A program made the translations under genes and the position numbers. From Rutstroemia sp. NJR-2017a BVV2 (lineage: Eukaryota; Ascomycota; Leotiomycetes; Helotiales; Rutstroemiaceae), in contig NJPS01000062.1 of NCBI GenBank assembly GCA_002946415.1, positions 744,001-808,000 of the forward strand: a stretch of DNA of 64,000 nucleotides, in the 5' to 3' direction. Shown here piece by piece: positions 34,106 to 46,153 of this stretch. Positions within the stretch are counted from its first letter, which is position 1, and each line of letters opens with the position of its first letter. The notes under the pieces were generated by a model. That model did not search any database, had not been told where the DNA came from, and was given only the letters and a program-made list of their open reading frames with translations.

Positions 34106-34734
34106 TTAATTCGCCAGCATTACGAAGCTCGGGGATGTCGGGAACATGAGGAAATCGATTCCTACACTCTTTTGAATTGCGGAGAATAATCCAGTGAGGG
34201 GGAAGGATGAATTGGCCGGATTGTAGATTGCTTGCCCAGAGCTTCCAAGAGTATCATCGAATGTACGAACTCTTGCTCCTGCAACCATTGTAGCGTACCA
34301 GGAACGGCCGATATTCCTCGATGTGGAAACTATCACCCGGAGCCATTGACACCTAGGAAAACCGCATGTTTCAAGCTATTTCATTATTCAGAGAACGGCC
34401 CGTATCGAAACGGTCACCTCTGCTCAACAGGCTCGACCATGTTCACGATATCTTCCATGCAGTCGCGCCAGCATGGTATGAGGTCTTCGGTGTCTCCGAG
34501 GTATCGAGTGCCGACTCTCTGTAAGTGTTGATCTTGCCAGATTTTCTTCGGACGTTCTCGAGCATTCTTGAGCATCTCGCGGTATATATCGCGATAACGC
34601 AAGTTGAGGTAAACCGAGGATTCCTCCGCTGCCAGCTCTGCAAATGGAGACTCGGTTTTCATCGGGTGTCGGATGGAAGTGAGTAGCTCCAGATACTGCG
34701 CAATATGCGGATGGGTTGATACATTGTTAATCAT
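34106..34734 (-). CDS. Unrecognised 187-residue protein, two exons
   Basis: ATG at 34734; exons 34734-34418 and 34352-34106 are joined across a 65-nt intron (GTGACC donor, CCTAG acceptor) that splits an Arg codon. The first exon is helical and charged, with segments such as RDIYREMLKNARERPKKIWQ and CWRDCMEDIVNMVE. The second exon has a Ser/Gly-rich part and a hydrophobic end (GIDFLMFPTSPSFVMLAN). No signal peptide or known motif is seen. The long first exon with ATG start and a continuing frame after splicing argue for a real gene, but the donor is weak and I cannot name a family. Confidence 0.45.
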
Positions 34735-37284
34735 ATTCGATCGATTGCTTCATCTTTACATCCACAGGTGAAAGGCGTTCCACAGTTGTAGCGTAGGGAG
34801 ACACCACGAAGCTAACCCATTAGGACATCACCCTTTGAGATATGCCTTGATTTGTGTGAAGAAAAAGGATATCGTTGATCGAGGCTGTGTGTAAAATGGA
34901 TGTGAGGATGTCGACGAATATTACAAATGCACCAGATGCAACAACTTAGACTTTGCTCTCGGTTAGGTATCGGAATTGATCCAATCAATTTTTCGACAAC
35001 GCTCCGCTATCACCTTGTACGCCGGCAAGCTCTCTAGTTGGACGAGCAGGGTCGGAGAGATAGAAGCGAAAGAAAAGACAACAGGCGCCGTCATGATAGT
35101 TGCCGCTCTTGGAAGGGTCCGATGATCGACTAATGTGGAAAGCCTTCGACTACCTTACTTTCAATCACCACCTAGACAATGAATCATCGTTTCAATTTCT
35201 ACTCATCAGCAGAAAGAATCTCTATTGTCTAGAAAGACCAGGGATGATTGATGAGAAGCTGAAGGTTTCTAACTCTTAAGCAGCATTAGGACAAGTTAGA
35301 ACCCTTTTGAGTTCGAGGTCGGCCAGGAATTCGTGGTAAACAACTTTCGAGACCGGTAAGAAACAATAAGATATCATATCCGAGGAACAGGCCTCTGATC
35401 CAAACAAACTCTACCGCACGGACGATCTCCCTAGTCGTCGGGTAGAAAGTACTATATCTCATCGACAAGCTATCCGCCCTCACCCTCCTACCTCATCCTC
35501 TTACCTCATCCTACCAATCCCTCTACCTCATCCACCGGCCACGAAAGTCTCCTCCGACTCCCACTACTCCACTTATGCCTGATAAAATATACAAAAGGGG
35601 TAGCTTGAGTGAAAGACAACGAGTCTTACGAGTTCTGCAAATGCGAAGGAGCGATGCACTCGACCGGTATTCGAAAGTCCAAATTAGGGGCTTACGCGAA
35701 ACGACACCCGGGAGGCGGATCCACTCACTTCCCTTCTCCGCTCCACCAATAATACAATTTCCTCCACCCTCGAGTATAGCTTCCTACCCCGGACGGCGAT
35801 CTGAAGAATGTGGAAGCACAAGATCATAATCGGCTGAAGACAAACCCCGCAGAATAGATAAGTAGTTGAAGATGAGCGGCCGGCGACGGATATAGTCATA
35901 ACTTCTTTTACTTCTCCATCACGGCTGTCTCAACCTCTTGGGAAAGGACAAAAACACTCATACTACCAGCTGTTGGTCACCAAACGTGCGTCACGGATTC
36001 ACTACAGGAGAGATCATTCCCCGACCCAGAAAGCCTACCTCAAATCCGCCACAGACGACATACATACACCAAGAACAAACCCCTATCATCACCATCCCTT
36101 TCCCTGCCCAAGGAGCACACCGAACCTATCTCCCCAACGGCCATCGCCATACCCCCACTAGACACCAGACTTCTAAAAACGAATGTAGTATTTGTAAGAT
36201 TACGAATATATGACGAAGAGAAGTACCCAGTTCTTAGTTCATACCTATGCTCTACCCGGGACCTAGTACTATCTCAGTTCCTATCTTCCGCTTCCTACTT
36301 GGATCGCTCCGTTATATGAACTAAATTGCTCAGAACTAGTTCAGCCGGGCGGCCTAGATGCTTTCATTCTGAACTCTTTTCATTTGTTTAAGTATAATTT
36401 ATATATACTTGTAATTATACTTCATATATCCCTTCATCTATACTTTATATCGCTTCAACCATACTTGATATATACTTTATCCATAACTCTCCGTTATGGC
36501 TTCTATATAGCAAAGAAGTACTTAGTATTGCACTATTTTCACACCTCCCATCCTCCTAAAAAAGCCATGTCCTCCCTATCTCACAAAGCAAAATACCAAC
36601 CTCCCATGAACTACATACATCCCTCCCCCCGCATTACACACTCCTAAGCCTCACACACCATACAATTCCACCTATAAGCTCTATATCTCAGCCCTATATC
36701 CTACCTACCCCTACTTATACTTATACGCACTTTCTCTATATCCTCCCTATATCCTCCCTATATCCTTCATCTCCATCTCCATCTCCATCCCTCTTCCCAT
36801 AACCTTCTATTCCGCTTATCTTACTCACCCCTTCACTTACTCACTCACTCCTTCCCTCTCACAAATCACATACGTAGAACACAACAAATCAACCCAACTC
36901 AGCTTCACAATCATAATCTTCATAATCTCATTAATTGCAATTGCTTATCTTATCTTATCTGCACCCCACTCCCCTCCCCTCAACTACACTACCCTATTAT
37001 TATATATCCCCCACCGCCCAACCAACTACCCTTCCCCCCATATCCCTCCCACCCAACCCAACCCATCCCATACCAAACCTGTTGCCGAAGCGGGGTATCA
37101 CTTTAAAAACCGAACCGAACATAAAATTCCCAGACCATAGAAAAACACGGCACGCACATAAACGCGTGCGAAAGAAAAAACAGCACGTAATGTACGCCCA
37201 AAACATTTTTCTTTTCATACCATGCTCATCCCCTCCCCTCTCCCTCATACATCCATGCCAATATACAAACCCCTCCACCTGCAC
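34735..37284. other. Intergenic, pyrimidine-rich toward the right
   Basis: The 2.5-kb stretch has no supported gene. An ATG-started 84-codon frame at 35575-35829 and several C/T-rich frames from 35.9 to 37.2 kb appear compositional. Tandem CTATATCCTCC and CATCTC units lie near 36.72-36.79 kb. The last part is the 3' UTR side of the 984-residue gene. Confidence 0.5.
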
Positions 37285-40200
37285 CTAAACCCTCAACACG
37301 ACCCCCCACCCCAGCGCCCCCGCCTCCCTAACCGCACAAGCGAGGCATCCTCTCCCCCTCCTACTAACCAGCGCATTCCAACCCCTCTCCGCACAAATCG
37401 CTCTCGCCAGCATCTCCGCATCACTACCGAAGCCCTTTCTGCCCGCTCCTAGATTATCGTCCACTCCAGGCACACTCCCCACCCCATCCAGCTCTTCCGG
37501 TGGCGAAGGCGGCGCACTCCCTTCCGAGTTCCTGCTCGTACAATCCACAATCAGAACTCTGTCGATGCCGCTCGTGCTCGTATGCGTGCTAGAGCTTAAT
37601 CCCTGTTCACTGCTAGGCGACGAAGGAGGAGAGAGGAGGAGGGAAGTGAGGGATCTCGAGGCGGGGGAGTTGAGGAGTTGATGTAAGGGGAGAGATGTAT
37701 ATGTGAAGGCTTTGTGGAGGGGGTGGCCTATATTGTTGTTAGTTTCTCGAGATGTTTGAAAATCAAGATGAAAAAAAGGAAAGATATACCTAATTTCAAA
37801 CCCGGAAACTCGTCCCCCTCAGCACCATCTGACAATCCCAAAAGTGGACTAGGACTAGTAGGTGAATTGAGTGCTTCCAGACTATGCGATGTAGCACAGG
37901 GATGGGCGGTGACGAAATGAACATCGTGCGTCAGTGCAACATTGACTTCTCTCTTTTCATCATCGTCGAAATCTACGAGAAAGCGCATCATTGCGGAGTA
38001 AGTCTTGATAGATGGGGCTACCGACATATCGGTTGCTGGGGTGGGTTTTTCTTCGGTGGGTGTGGCATCGTCGGACTCGATAGCAAATAGGTCCAGTGAT
38101 TCGAAGAGAATTGCTGGAGGGTGAGACGTGGGTATGTCGTGAATGGTGACGAAGTCGCCGGGTAGGATGGATGAGGGGTCTGCACCGCCGATTATACTTC
38201 CGTCTCGTTCGATTGATGCTTTTTGCAATATTCTCGGCGTTTCTGCAGCGGTTTCGCGGGCTGTACCTGTTAGAGATCAGACGATTAGGTTAGGCAAGGA
38301 TAGTGCACTTACATTCGTGAAATGCCCCTTCAACATCAATATTCACCCAAGCTTCACGAGTAATTCCCCTAGGTTTTACGCCTGAAGATATCCATCCCAT
38401 ACATTCAGAGACATCTTTACCAGCAGCGAGAATCCGACCAACAATACAAGCAGTACTCCAGAAACTTCGTTCAGAAAAGACAAACCCGCCATACAAATTA
38501 GCTTCCTCGCCTAACTTCGCAACAGCTTCTTCGTCGTTTTCTAGTAACGTTGAGATCAAAAAGTGGCTTAACCCTTCACCAGGAAGAATAAGACCACTTA
38601 TATACGAATTCGAAAGCCAACCTGATGAATGCACCAATGCCGATAGTCTTTGCACGGATCTTGACAGCCCTCGCCGGGGTCCGCTAGGTCGCTGGCCAGT
38701 AAAATATGATGACTTTTGAGTTGAGATAGACATTGGCGTCCCACTCGCGGGGGTATTCTGGACACTTTGCGAAATACTTATATCATTGGCCGCAATTCTG
38801 ACAGCTAACTTTTCGTAGTTTGGCCATCGCATACGTCGCGCAAAGTGGAGAAGCCCTGATAATTGCCGAGTCTCATGCCTTCCTCGGAATTGATAGGTTT
38901 CAGTATTCTCACCAGTAGTGTTGTTCGCTGTAGTCGTCGCCGATGCTCCGGTCAATGTTGCCAGCCATCCTGTGGGTTTCTTTTCCGGGACAAACTCTGA
39001 GTGATGTTGTTCAATGCGTATGTTCTCTAGCCAGGATCGAGCCAATATGAGTGACCACTTTACAACTGGCGTCATGAGTTTTTCGAGCTTCTTGACCTCG
39101 GCAGGCTTGGCTGGCTCAAGACCTTGGCTGATATTCCGTGAAACAGTATCAAGACGCATCAACAACTCACATGACAGGAGTATCTGTAACAGCAGCCAAT
39201 ACTTCTGGGCCCCAGCTTCATGCACAATCTCACTATTTATAGAGATGTCATCTTCGGGATCACCTTCGAGGGTTTGGCCCCACAGGATCTGCCCGAGACG
39301 GATTCTCCACTCGACAAGACTAAAATCAACCCATATGTAAGGTTCAGTCAAAACTTTCACAAGTACTTCGATCTGTACTTGCAGACTATAGGGATCTTCA
39401 GTATCGGTAACTCTCGAGGGCGGAAACAGGATTTGGGTGAAAAGTTCTGTGTATAACTCGACTGTCGGCCGTTCGTGCTTCATTGGATTCTCATGGTATG
39501 TTACACCAACGCTAATGAGGTGTTCGTAAACGGCGAGCTCCTCTAGAGGTCTGATACCATCCTTAGCGTCCAGAAACCTTCTCCGTCGTTCGAGCAATGA
39601 TTCGGGACCAGATTCCGGGAAGGTCTCTTCAGGTTCTTGAAGTGCATCCGCTACCCCCATCTCTAGCGCAGCCTGATATCCAACCGTTCCTCGCTCGATT
39701 CCTTGCATGCTGAGCATATTTGGCCGTTCACGGCATCGTGGGATGAAGCGTGCTCGCTCTCTGTCCGTAGTGTCAATATCCTTCAATGCCTCCAAGCTTA
39801 TCGGAGCTTCTCTGGTGATATGCGGCCATGCTGTTACACATCCCCATGCCTCGTCTTGTATCTGCACATGATCAGATAGATCTTGTATTTGCACCTCTAG
39901 ATTCCAGGGAAATGCAACCGAGGGATGTGGTGCACCGGTATGGTGTCCCTCGGACCTTGCATAGAATTGGGGTGCTCCAGAAAACAGGTCGTGCAGGTCT
40001 TGAACGGATAATGGAGTTATGATCCTATCCAGCTTTTTTGTCGGTCTGATAGCTGTGGATTCAGGCTGGGGTTCCTCTTTAGGCGAGGGTGGTGGAGGAG
40101 GAAGAGGTTTGTTGTGATTCGACATAGGACTGGAGGGGTTGTTTGGAGAAATTGGAGCTGGAACCGTCTGTAGGGAAGAAATCAGTATCAGCGATATTCT

Positions 40201-40439
40201 CAAGCAAGAATTGGCAGCAGTAAAAGCGCATAAATTTGGTAGGGGAAATATTGATTTACCACGGTCCTATCTTTTTTCAGCTTCTTTTGAGATGAAAAGG
40301 AAGACACTTTGAGAAGGCTGCGAAGGTAGTTGCGTTTTGATTTTCTTCTCTGTACCTTCTCCGGATTAAGTTTCAAACTCAAACGATTGTCATTCTGACT
40401 TTCTGATCGAAGTTTTAACAATGATGAAAGTGAAGGCAT
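37285..40439 (-). CDS. Large protein of unknown function, 984 residues
   Basis: Four exons (40439-40260, 40167-38313, 38266-37790, 37727-37285) join in frame. The N-terminus is basic and Ser-rich (MPSLSSLLKLRSESQNDN), and the second exon opens with Pro-rich linkers (KPLPPPPPSPKEEPQP). A long globular helical region follows (about 120-620), with segments such as LFTQILFPPSRVTD, VDFSLVEWRIRLGQILWGQ and WLENIRIEQHHSEFV. The C-terminus ends AICAERGWNALVSRRGRGC then LACAVREAGALGWG, a Cys-containing block that looks conserved. No enzyme motif, signal peptide or membrane helix is seen. Its length, few introns and even codon character suggest a conserved ascomycete protein, likely cytosolic or nuclear. 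Function is not inferable. Confidence 0.85.
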
Positions 40440-40884
40440 TTTGAGAAGAAGAACAGGAAACGAAAGCTAGGTGAAAATGGATTGGAGGTCATCAGGTCGA
40501 TCAGCATGCAGGAAGCGGAATAGGCATAGCAGAAGGTATATGTAAGAAGCAATAGGAATCAATACAAAAGAGGAGGTAAAAGGCTAGAACCAGTCAACGT
40601 GAAGAGGGGATGCGGCCAGCTGCAGTCATATACTGGAATAACAACAGCCTTGCAGGAAGATGGCTAGATCCGAGGAGGCATCTAATAAACAAGGACTGGG
40701 TTGGCAAGTGCCAAGTACACATCCATCCATATGAGGGGCCGGCAGTACACGGGCGGAATGGAGCACAGTTCGAAGAAGGTATGAGTACAACGGTACAAAT
40801 AGTTGCGTAGGGGTCGTTGTGTTGTGTAGGACTATCAACCCATCAAGGCAGTGGGCACTAGGTCGCTGAGATGCCGAGAAGCTA

Positions 40885-40924
40885 ATGCTGAGATGCTGAG
40901 ATGCTGAGACGCTGAGATGCTGAG
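40885..40924. repeat. (GATGCTGA)n tandem repeat
   Basis: About five copies, one with a C-for-T change. Confidence 0.85.
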
Positions 40925-41023
40925 TAGATGGGACGATACGAAGGTAATGTTATTGATCGGGATGTTTACCCGGACCCGAATGGAGCTACTTGAATCCTGC
41001 CAAATGATGAATGAAAAGGAAGA

Positions 41024-41056
41024 GAAGGGTGAAGGGTGAAGGGTGAAGGTGAAGGG
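41024..41056. repeat. (GAAGGGT)n tandem repeat
   Basis: Four to five near-perfect copies. Confidence 0.85.
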
Positions 41057-42331
41057 CGTATGCGGGTGTAATTTGTTGTTGGAGCAGCCAGGTAGTGCAA
41101 CAAAATGATAATAATAGCATACGTGAATATGTACTGACCTAGCAGAAGACCTAGAGCCAGGTATCTAGTAGCCTAACCATCCTGACATGTCTTATCCGGT
41201 GCCAACCCAGACTCTCCCTGTCTGATCCGTCTGGCCGCGAGCTTCCTTGGAAGCTGTGCATGTACAGTACATGTAGATGCACATGTACAAGTGCAAGTAC
41301 AAGTACATGGAGCATGGCAGACAAGGGTCCTCAAATGTCGCATGAAATCTGGAGTGCGAGCGGAGTGGAGAATTAAGTGACGTGTTGACAATCCAAGATG
41401 TATGTGGGGTTCAAAAGCATGGAACGCTCACCTACCCATGAAATTAATCCATGGCCGTTCATGGCCTTGTTTCTGGTTCCCTTCCTTTGGTGCTTTTGGT
41501 GCTTATGTGTTGATTCTAGTGAAGGGCCTTGGCTTATTTCTTGACTCCTGAGAGATCTTCACAGCACTTGGGAAATTGTAGTACGGAACTTCTTCACGAA
41601 TAATCTTACTTTGTATTCCGCATTCCGCATTTCGCGTGTTTGTTGTTGTTTACTTACGGATATCTACCTAGCTTTCTGTAGTGTACTGTACCTCGCGGTC
41701 GGAGGAGAAAAGACTCTGTTTCATCAACCTTGAACATAAGAGAGCGTGTAAGTGTAACCACCCACAAATCAGCGAACTTCAACCGGATCTCTCACTTGTC
41801 ATTATTTCTCTCCTATGGAAAGCTCAGCTGATTATTACTTAAGCGGAAGTCCTGTAGCGCGGTTGTTTAAGACTTCAGTCTGAGAATGCAATATAAAAAT
41901 AGCAAGGTTTGTGGAAACTACGGATGCTCGATGGTTTGTAACCATGTTTCGAAGCTACCCATCGTTCTCAGCCTCAGTGCTTCCGTAGTCGTTATCTTTC
42001 ATCAGGATCTCTCCCCACTCACTGCACATCTCCGATCACTAATGAACCTAGTCCTTGAATACTCCCCCCACCACATGTTGATCAGTGCTCGACATTCAAA
42101 GACAACCTCATCCAAGTGGAAGGAATTTCATTGCATGAGAAACCAAGACTTGAGACACACCGCTTCGTTGGTGAACCAAACATCATGTATATACGATTAC
42201 ATTTTGCGTAATGTATCCCTTTCTAGATATTTCCTCGTCTCCAAATCCCAACGCCCTCAAAATGATCCTTTGGGTATTGAACGCCGTTCCTCGTCAAAAT
42301 TCGTAAAAGAAACTTCTGATTATCCCTTTCT

Positions 42332-42879
42332 CTAGGCTGGAGGTGTTTCGTGTACCACAACGAGTATATATTTTAGGTCTGGAACAATCACGAGTTCATG
42401 TTTCTTGGTTCGAAGTCGCAATAGTTTAACATCATCCTAGAAGCATCATGTTAGCTCTGCCCATAAATGATGCCATTTAAATGTTAGCATACCTCTGCAT
42501 CCATGCCGTGCACAAGTCCACCTGCTGCGCTCATAAACTTCCAGACCATAGAAGCCAATTCTTCAACACCCTGACTGTCTGTACTAGTTGCGATACTAGT
42601 TTCTTCAGTTGTGCCAGCTCCCGTTGCTCCGGCATTGCTTGACCTCCCGACAGCAGATGGCGCGCGGAATGAAGCGAAAGTCCCGGAATTCTGAATGATC
42701 GTACCGGTGGAGGCTTCAAGAACCATTGTCGCCTGTACACCGGGCTTCTTGGACAACCTTGCTAGAGTCTCTGCCAGTGCCTCCGCACCGCTTCCCTTGG
42801 AGTACTGTCAGCAGGTGAGCTTTTGTGTATTGGCAGCTTGCATATAACATACGGTCAATTGGTCGATCATTTGCGCCAT
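42332..42879 (-). CDS. Dynein light chain, roadblock/LC7 family
   Basis: Three exons (42879-42853, 42804-42493, 42436-42332) give 147 residues. The fold signature is visible: LARLSKKPGVQATMVLEAST, then a helix ELASMVWKFMSAAGGL, then the closing strands VKLLRLRTKKHELVIVPDLK and YILVVVH. Roadblock chains dimerise on dynein intermediate chain; related proteins act in Ragulator/EGO-type complexes. Animal members have about 96 residues. The excess here is a Ser/Thr/Ala/Gly-rich insertion in the middle (from about RAPSAVGRSS to TSTDSQG, some 35 residues). The 27-nt first exon (MAQMIDQLT) was chosen because it supplies the N-terminal helix. Divergent from IPI1 with 235 bp between starts. Confidence 0.88.
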
Positions 42880-43114
42880 GGTTGCGTTGCTGTTTCCGCG
42901 AAATGTGTACGCGTTGCTGGATGATTGCAAAAAGATAAACAGTACGATAATCACAATGCAGGGTGCATGACGCTGTGTCCTCGGTAAGTTCCGTTGGACC
43001 CCTCGGCTACTAGCTATCGGCCTATCGGCCTATCTGCCATAGGAACTTTTTTTATTTCGTCTGTCGAAACATTTTCAAGACATCAATTCTCCTGGCCAGG
43101 GTATTCAATTTGCA
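42880..43114. promoter_or_regulatory. Short divergent promoter, roadblock gene and IPI1
   Basis: A 235-bp gap between opposed start codons, containing a threefold CTATCGGC-like direct repeat near 43014-43034. Shared promoter inferred from geometry. Confidence 0.5.
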
Positions 43115-44294
43115 ATGGGTTCTAGTGCAAAGAAGAAGAAGGACAAGAAGAAGGATTTTCAAGTGAGCCATTTTTGGAAATTACTGGTGAAACACAATTA
43201 ACATGTTGATCATAGAAACCAAAGCTTCGGGTCGGAAAGGGCAAAGCGAAAGCAGACAATTTTACTGACACAAGCTTCAAATCGAAATGTACGTTAACGA
43301 AGTCACAATCTTGCGCACTGCAGTCGCATCAATTCACTCAGATTCGATCCTCCTCGCAATGTGCCACAGACTGATGTTCTCTTGAATAGCAATCGTTGTA
43401 AACCAACAGTCCCTCTCTACCTCCGCGCCTTCGTCTGTTGCGCAGTTCACACATTACCTGTCTCTAGCATCCTCCTCACGATCCGATACCCAACGCCGCG
43501 ATGCATTGGCATACCTTACAACCCAACTTTCCTCGCAACCCGTGAACGCACCGATACCCTTACCTACTGCAATTCTTCTCCCTAAGCTCCTCCCTCTCAT
43601 ACTCGATGGATCCACATCGGTGCGCGCACAACTTCTCAAGTTCCTCCGTCTCCTGCCAGCTTCAGACATTGGTGACCGAGCAGAGGCCGCACTACTGTAC
43701 ACAAGAGCTGGAATGACACATCTAGCTGCAGAGATCAGGATGGATGCTCTAGCATTCCTGGAATGGCTACTCGAAGTCGCACAGGAAGACGTGGTTTCAT
43801 GTCCCGGGGGATGGGTCAAGACATTGAAAAGTTTTATGTCCATGATAGGCTGGGCCACCAGCAGCGGCAGCACAAAATGGACGTCAGCGAGCAAAGCCAC
43901 ATTTGGAAAGACGGGAAAGTCTCTCCCAAGACAACTATTGGTGCTTGCGCTATTCCTCAAGGCTGGACTTGTGGAGCCAGAAATCGTAGCACAGGCAGCT
44001 TCATCCGGCAGTGGCTTTCCACTCTGGGATGTCGAGCGACATATGGTTCCTACGAGGGCGAATGCTTATGCACATTTAAACCTATTCGGGTCGTCGAGAG
44101 ATGAAGAGGGGGAAATGTATATTGATAGAGAAGACCGGCAAAGAGTGTTTTATAAAAAGTTCCAGGCTGCCGTAACAACTGGAGTCGAGAACGCGAAGAA
44201 AGAGGGAGGAGAAGTCGGCAGAGCAGCAGCTGTTTTGACAAAAGTTCTACGGGATGGTATGAATGATTATAGTGGCGTTGACTATACCCAATAA
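43115..44294 (+). CDS. IPI1: Pre-rRNA processing factor Ipi1 (Rix1 complex, TEX10 homologue)
   Basis: Three exons (43115-43162, 43216-43288, 43390-44294) encode 341 residues. The start is diagnostic: MGSSAKKKKDKKKDFQKPKL followed by RVGKGKAKADNFTDTSFKSK, the basic N-terminus of Ipi1/TEX10. HEAT-like helical repeats follow (LLPKLLPLILDGSTSVRAQL, AEIRMDALAFLEWLLEVA). With Rix1 and Ipi3 it forms the nucleolar Rix1 complex, needed for ITS2 processing and maturation of the 60S subunit. Length is as expected for fungal Ipi1. The second intron is 101 nt. Ends with an acidic-aromatic tail (NDYSGVDYTQ). Confidence 0.92.
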
Positions 44295-44698
44295 AAGGAC
44301 GTTAAGTTGGAGTTTTGGCGTTTGCTAGAATGTCATGGGATCTGTTACATTGTGTGGTCCCTTTTCGATACTGAGCAGTTACTTGGAGACGTGGCAGAGC
44401 GGGTGTTCTGTGGTCGTGAATACACATATACTCTCGAATGAGATAATGGTAGTGTGGGCTGGTTTCGGTGTTGGGTTAGGGCATTTTGCTGAAGTCAACT
44501 AGGTCCGTGGCTCAACAGATAGAATATCGGCATGGTTCATGATGAATCGTATCATAACATAGAACTAAAAACCAACTATAAACAAATATACAATTTAGCA
44601 CCCCAACTCCTGGTATTCACTCATATGCAGTACAACCCCACCTAATATCACCCGTCACACATCATCCTTCCCCATTCCCAACCTCCCTCTCAAGCCCA
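44295..44698. other. Intergenic between convergent IPI1 and CREG-like genes
   Basis: 404 bp of 3' flanks; nothing distinct seen. Confidence 0.5.
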
Positions 44699-45718
44699 TC
44701 ACAACTCCCAATTTCCCCATTCCAGCCCCATCCCCTCCACAGCCCACTCCTTCCACCCCTTCTTCTCCCCCACAAGCCTAACCCCCTCCCACTCCTCCCG
44801 CTTCACGCTCCTCCACTCCTCAATCGGTATCCAGCCAATATACGCACGGTCTCCGAACCCGCCTACCCAGTACACTTCCTGCACTACCAGGCGCATCCAC
44901 TCGCTATGATGGATCTTGTTCCCCGGCAACCAGTATTTCGCGTCAGGGTGCGTGTCGACGAAACAGCTGCGCAGAGCGGAGTCGTCTTCGCTGGATGGGA
45001 ATGTGATGGGCTCGAGGTACCCGAGGAGACTGAAGCGTGGGAGATTGGCGGCGCTGTAGGCGAAGGGGTCGGGTGTGGAGGAGGATGAGATGCGCGATTT
45101 GGGAGGGTATGGTGGCGTCCAGGTTAGGGAGAGGGAGATGTTGGGGTTGTGCACGGCGTTGCGGAAGGACGTCGCGATGCTGATTGCGAGGATGGTGGGG
45201 GAGTTGAGCGTGGGCTCGCAGTCGGCTATGTAGTCCATGAGGCCGATGGGGATGGTTGTGAGGTTTTGAGGGGCGGGGGCGTGGGAGTTGGGGACTGGGA
45301 GAGGGGGTGAGTGTTAGCTTGTGAATTGGGAGTTGGGAGTTCGGAGTTCGGGAGGGGTGACTTAGAGAGGTAGACAGGTAGAGAGGTAGAGAGGTATATA
45401 AGAGAAAAAGATGATAGAACTATGCGAATTGGGAACCATGATGAGTGGAATATAAGGATGCAATTCATCCTATGGAGTGGAAATATAGCACTTACAAACG
45501 GTAGAGATAGTGCCCAGAGGAGTAAGATGGAGAATGCGACGGGCTAAGATGGCAGATTCGCGGGAAGTGGGAATGCGATTTATAGTCTCGTCCGAACTTG
45601 GAGGATTGCTGAAGATATATTCAACATCAGGAGCAGAATCTGGGATTGAAGTGCAGCTCGCAATTGCTGGAAGCATGCTCAATAGAGCAGCCCCAAGAGG
45701 CTTGGTTGGTATATACAT
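44699..45718 (-). CDS. Secreted CREG-like / pyridoxamine-5'-phosphate oxidase-fold protein
   Basis: Two exons (45718-45496, 45294-44699) separated by a 201-nt intron give 272 residues. A signal peptide (MYIPTKPLGAALLSMLPAIA) is followed by the family opening RESAILARRILHLTPLGTIS. Further features are GLMDYIADCE, ISIATSFRNAVHNPNISLSL, LPRFSLLGYLEPI and the C-terminal WLPGNKIHHSEWMRLVVQEV then GGFGDRAYIGWIP. This pattern is that of the CREG/PNPOx-like split-barrel proteins (fungal branch). They have the flavin-oxidase fold; human CREG is a lysosomal glycoprotein without known catalysis, and the fungal members are uncharacterised. Probably enters the secretory pathway. Confidence 0.87.
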
Positions 45719-45954
45719 TGTGAAGATGCGAGAGATATATGTTAAATGTCAAGATGAAACAGCTGATCAGATGAAAGAAAAAGAGGAAGATCGATGATGC
45801 ATAAGATGTTGACTATGCTACGTATGATGGAAATGGTACGATTGGATTATGATACCGCCAACCTGAGTCGAGACGATTCATGAGTGATCTTCAAGAGCTC
45901 CAGCGACGCGGAAAGCCTCGGGACTTTGAGCTATCTCCGATAGCGATAAGACAA

Positions 45955-45964
45955 GTCACGTGAC
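45955..45964. promoter_or_regulatory. CACGTG palindrome 1 (GTCACGTGAC)
   Basis: A perfect 10-bp palindrome with the Cbf1/bHLH core, about 490 bp upstream of the RPS30 ATG. Confidence 0.45.
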
Positions 45965-46109
45965 ATAGCAGTGCAAGAGTATCCGCATCACTTCTTACCT
46001 GAAACTGAATGCAAAGTACTATTCGGTTTCCCATGTTTCTAGTGAAGTAGGACTATCTAATTGATCTGGAAGTTCTTGGAGTAAGTTGCGGCGCTGGATT
46101 GCAGGTCCT

Positions 46110-46119
46110 CTCACGTGAG
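46110..46119. promoter_or_regulatory. CACGTG palindrome 2 (CTCACGTGAG)
   Basis: A second perfect palindrome with the same core, about 335 bp upstream of the RPS30 ATG and upstream of the 5' UTR intron, hence near the likely transcription start. Confidence 0.5.
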
Positions 46120-46144
46120 CTGCTCGGAAGGGTTCTCAAAAATC

Positions 46145-46153
46145 AAAACCCTA
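46145..46153 (+). promoter_or_regulatory. AAAACCCTA box (Tbf1/telobox-like)
   Basis: It lies 26 bp after CACGTG palindrome 2. CCCTA-containing boxes bound by Tbf1-type factors are typical of ribosomal protein promoters in many fungi. Assignment is by motif and spacing only. Confidence 0.45.

Larger units (their letters stand above)
40440..42331. other. Intergenic with several simple repeats
   Basis: Promoter side of the 984-residue gene. It contains GATGCTGA-type repeats (40885-40924), GAAGGGT repeats (41024-41056) and a tract of ACATGTAC-like palindromic units (about 41258-41308). An ATG-started 149-codon frame on the plus strand (41886-42335) overlaps the 3' end of the roadblock gene and has no recognisable features; I do not count it as a gene. 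Confidence 0.5.

Noticed and set aside
41886..42335. ATG-started 149-codon plus-strand frame
   Set aside because: Overlaps the 3' end of the roadblock gene in antisense, no motif, composition not convincing.
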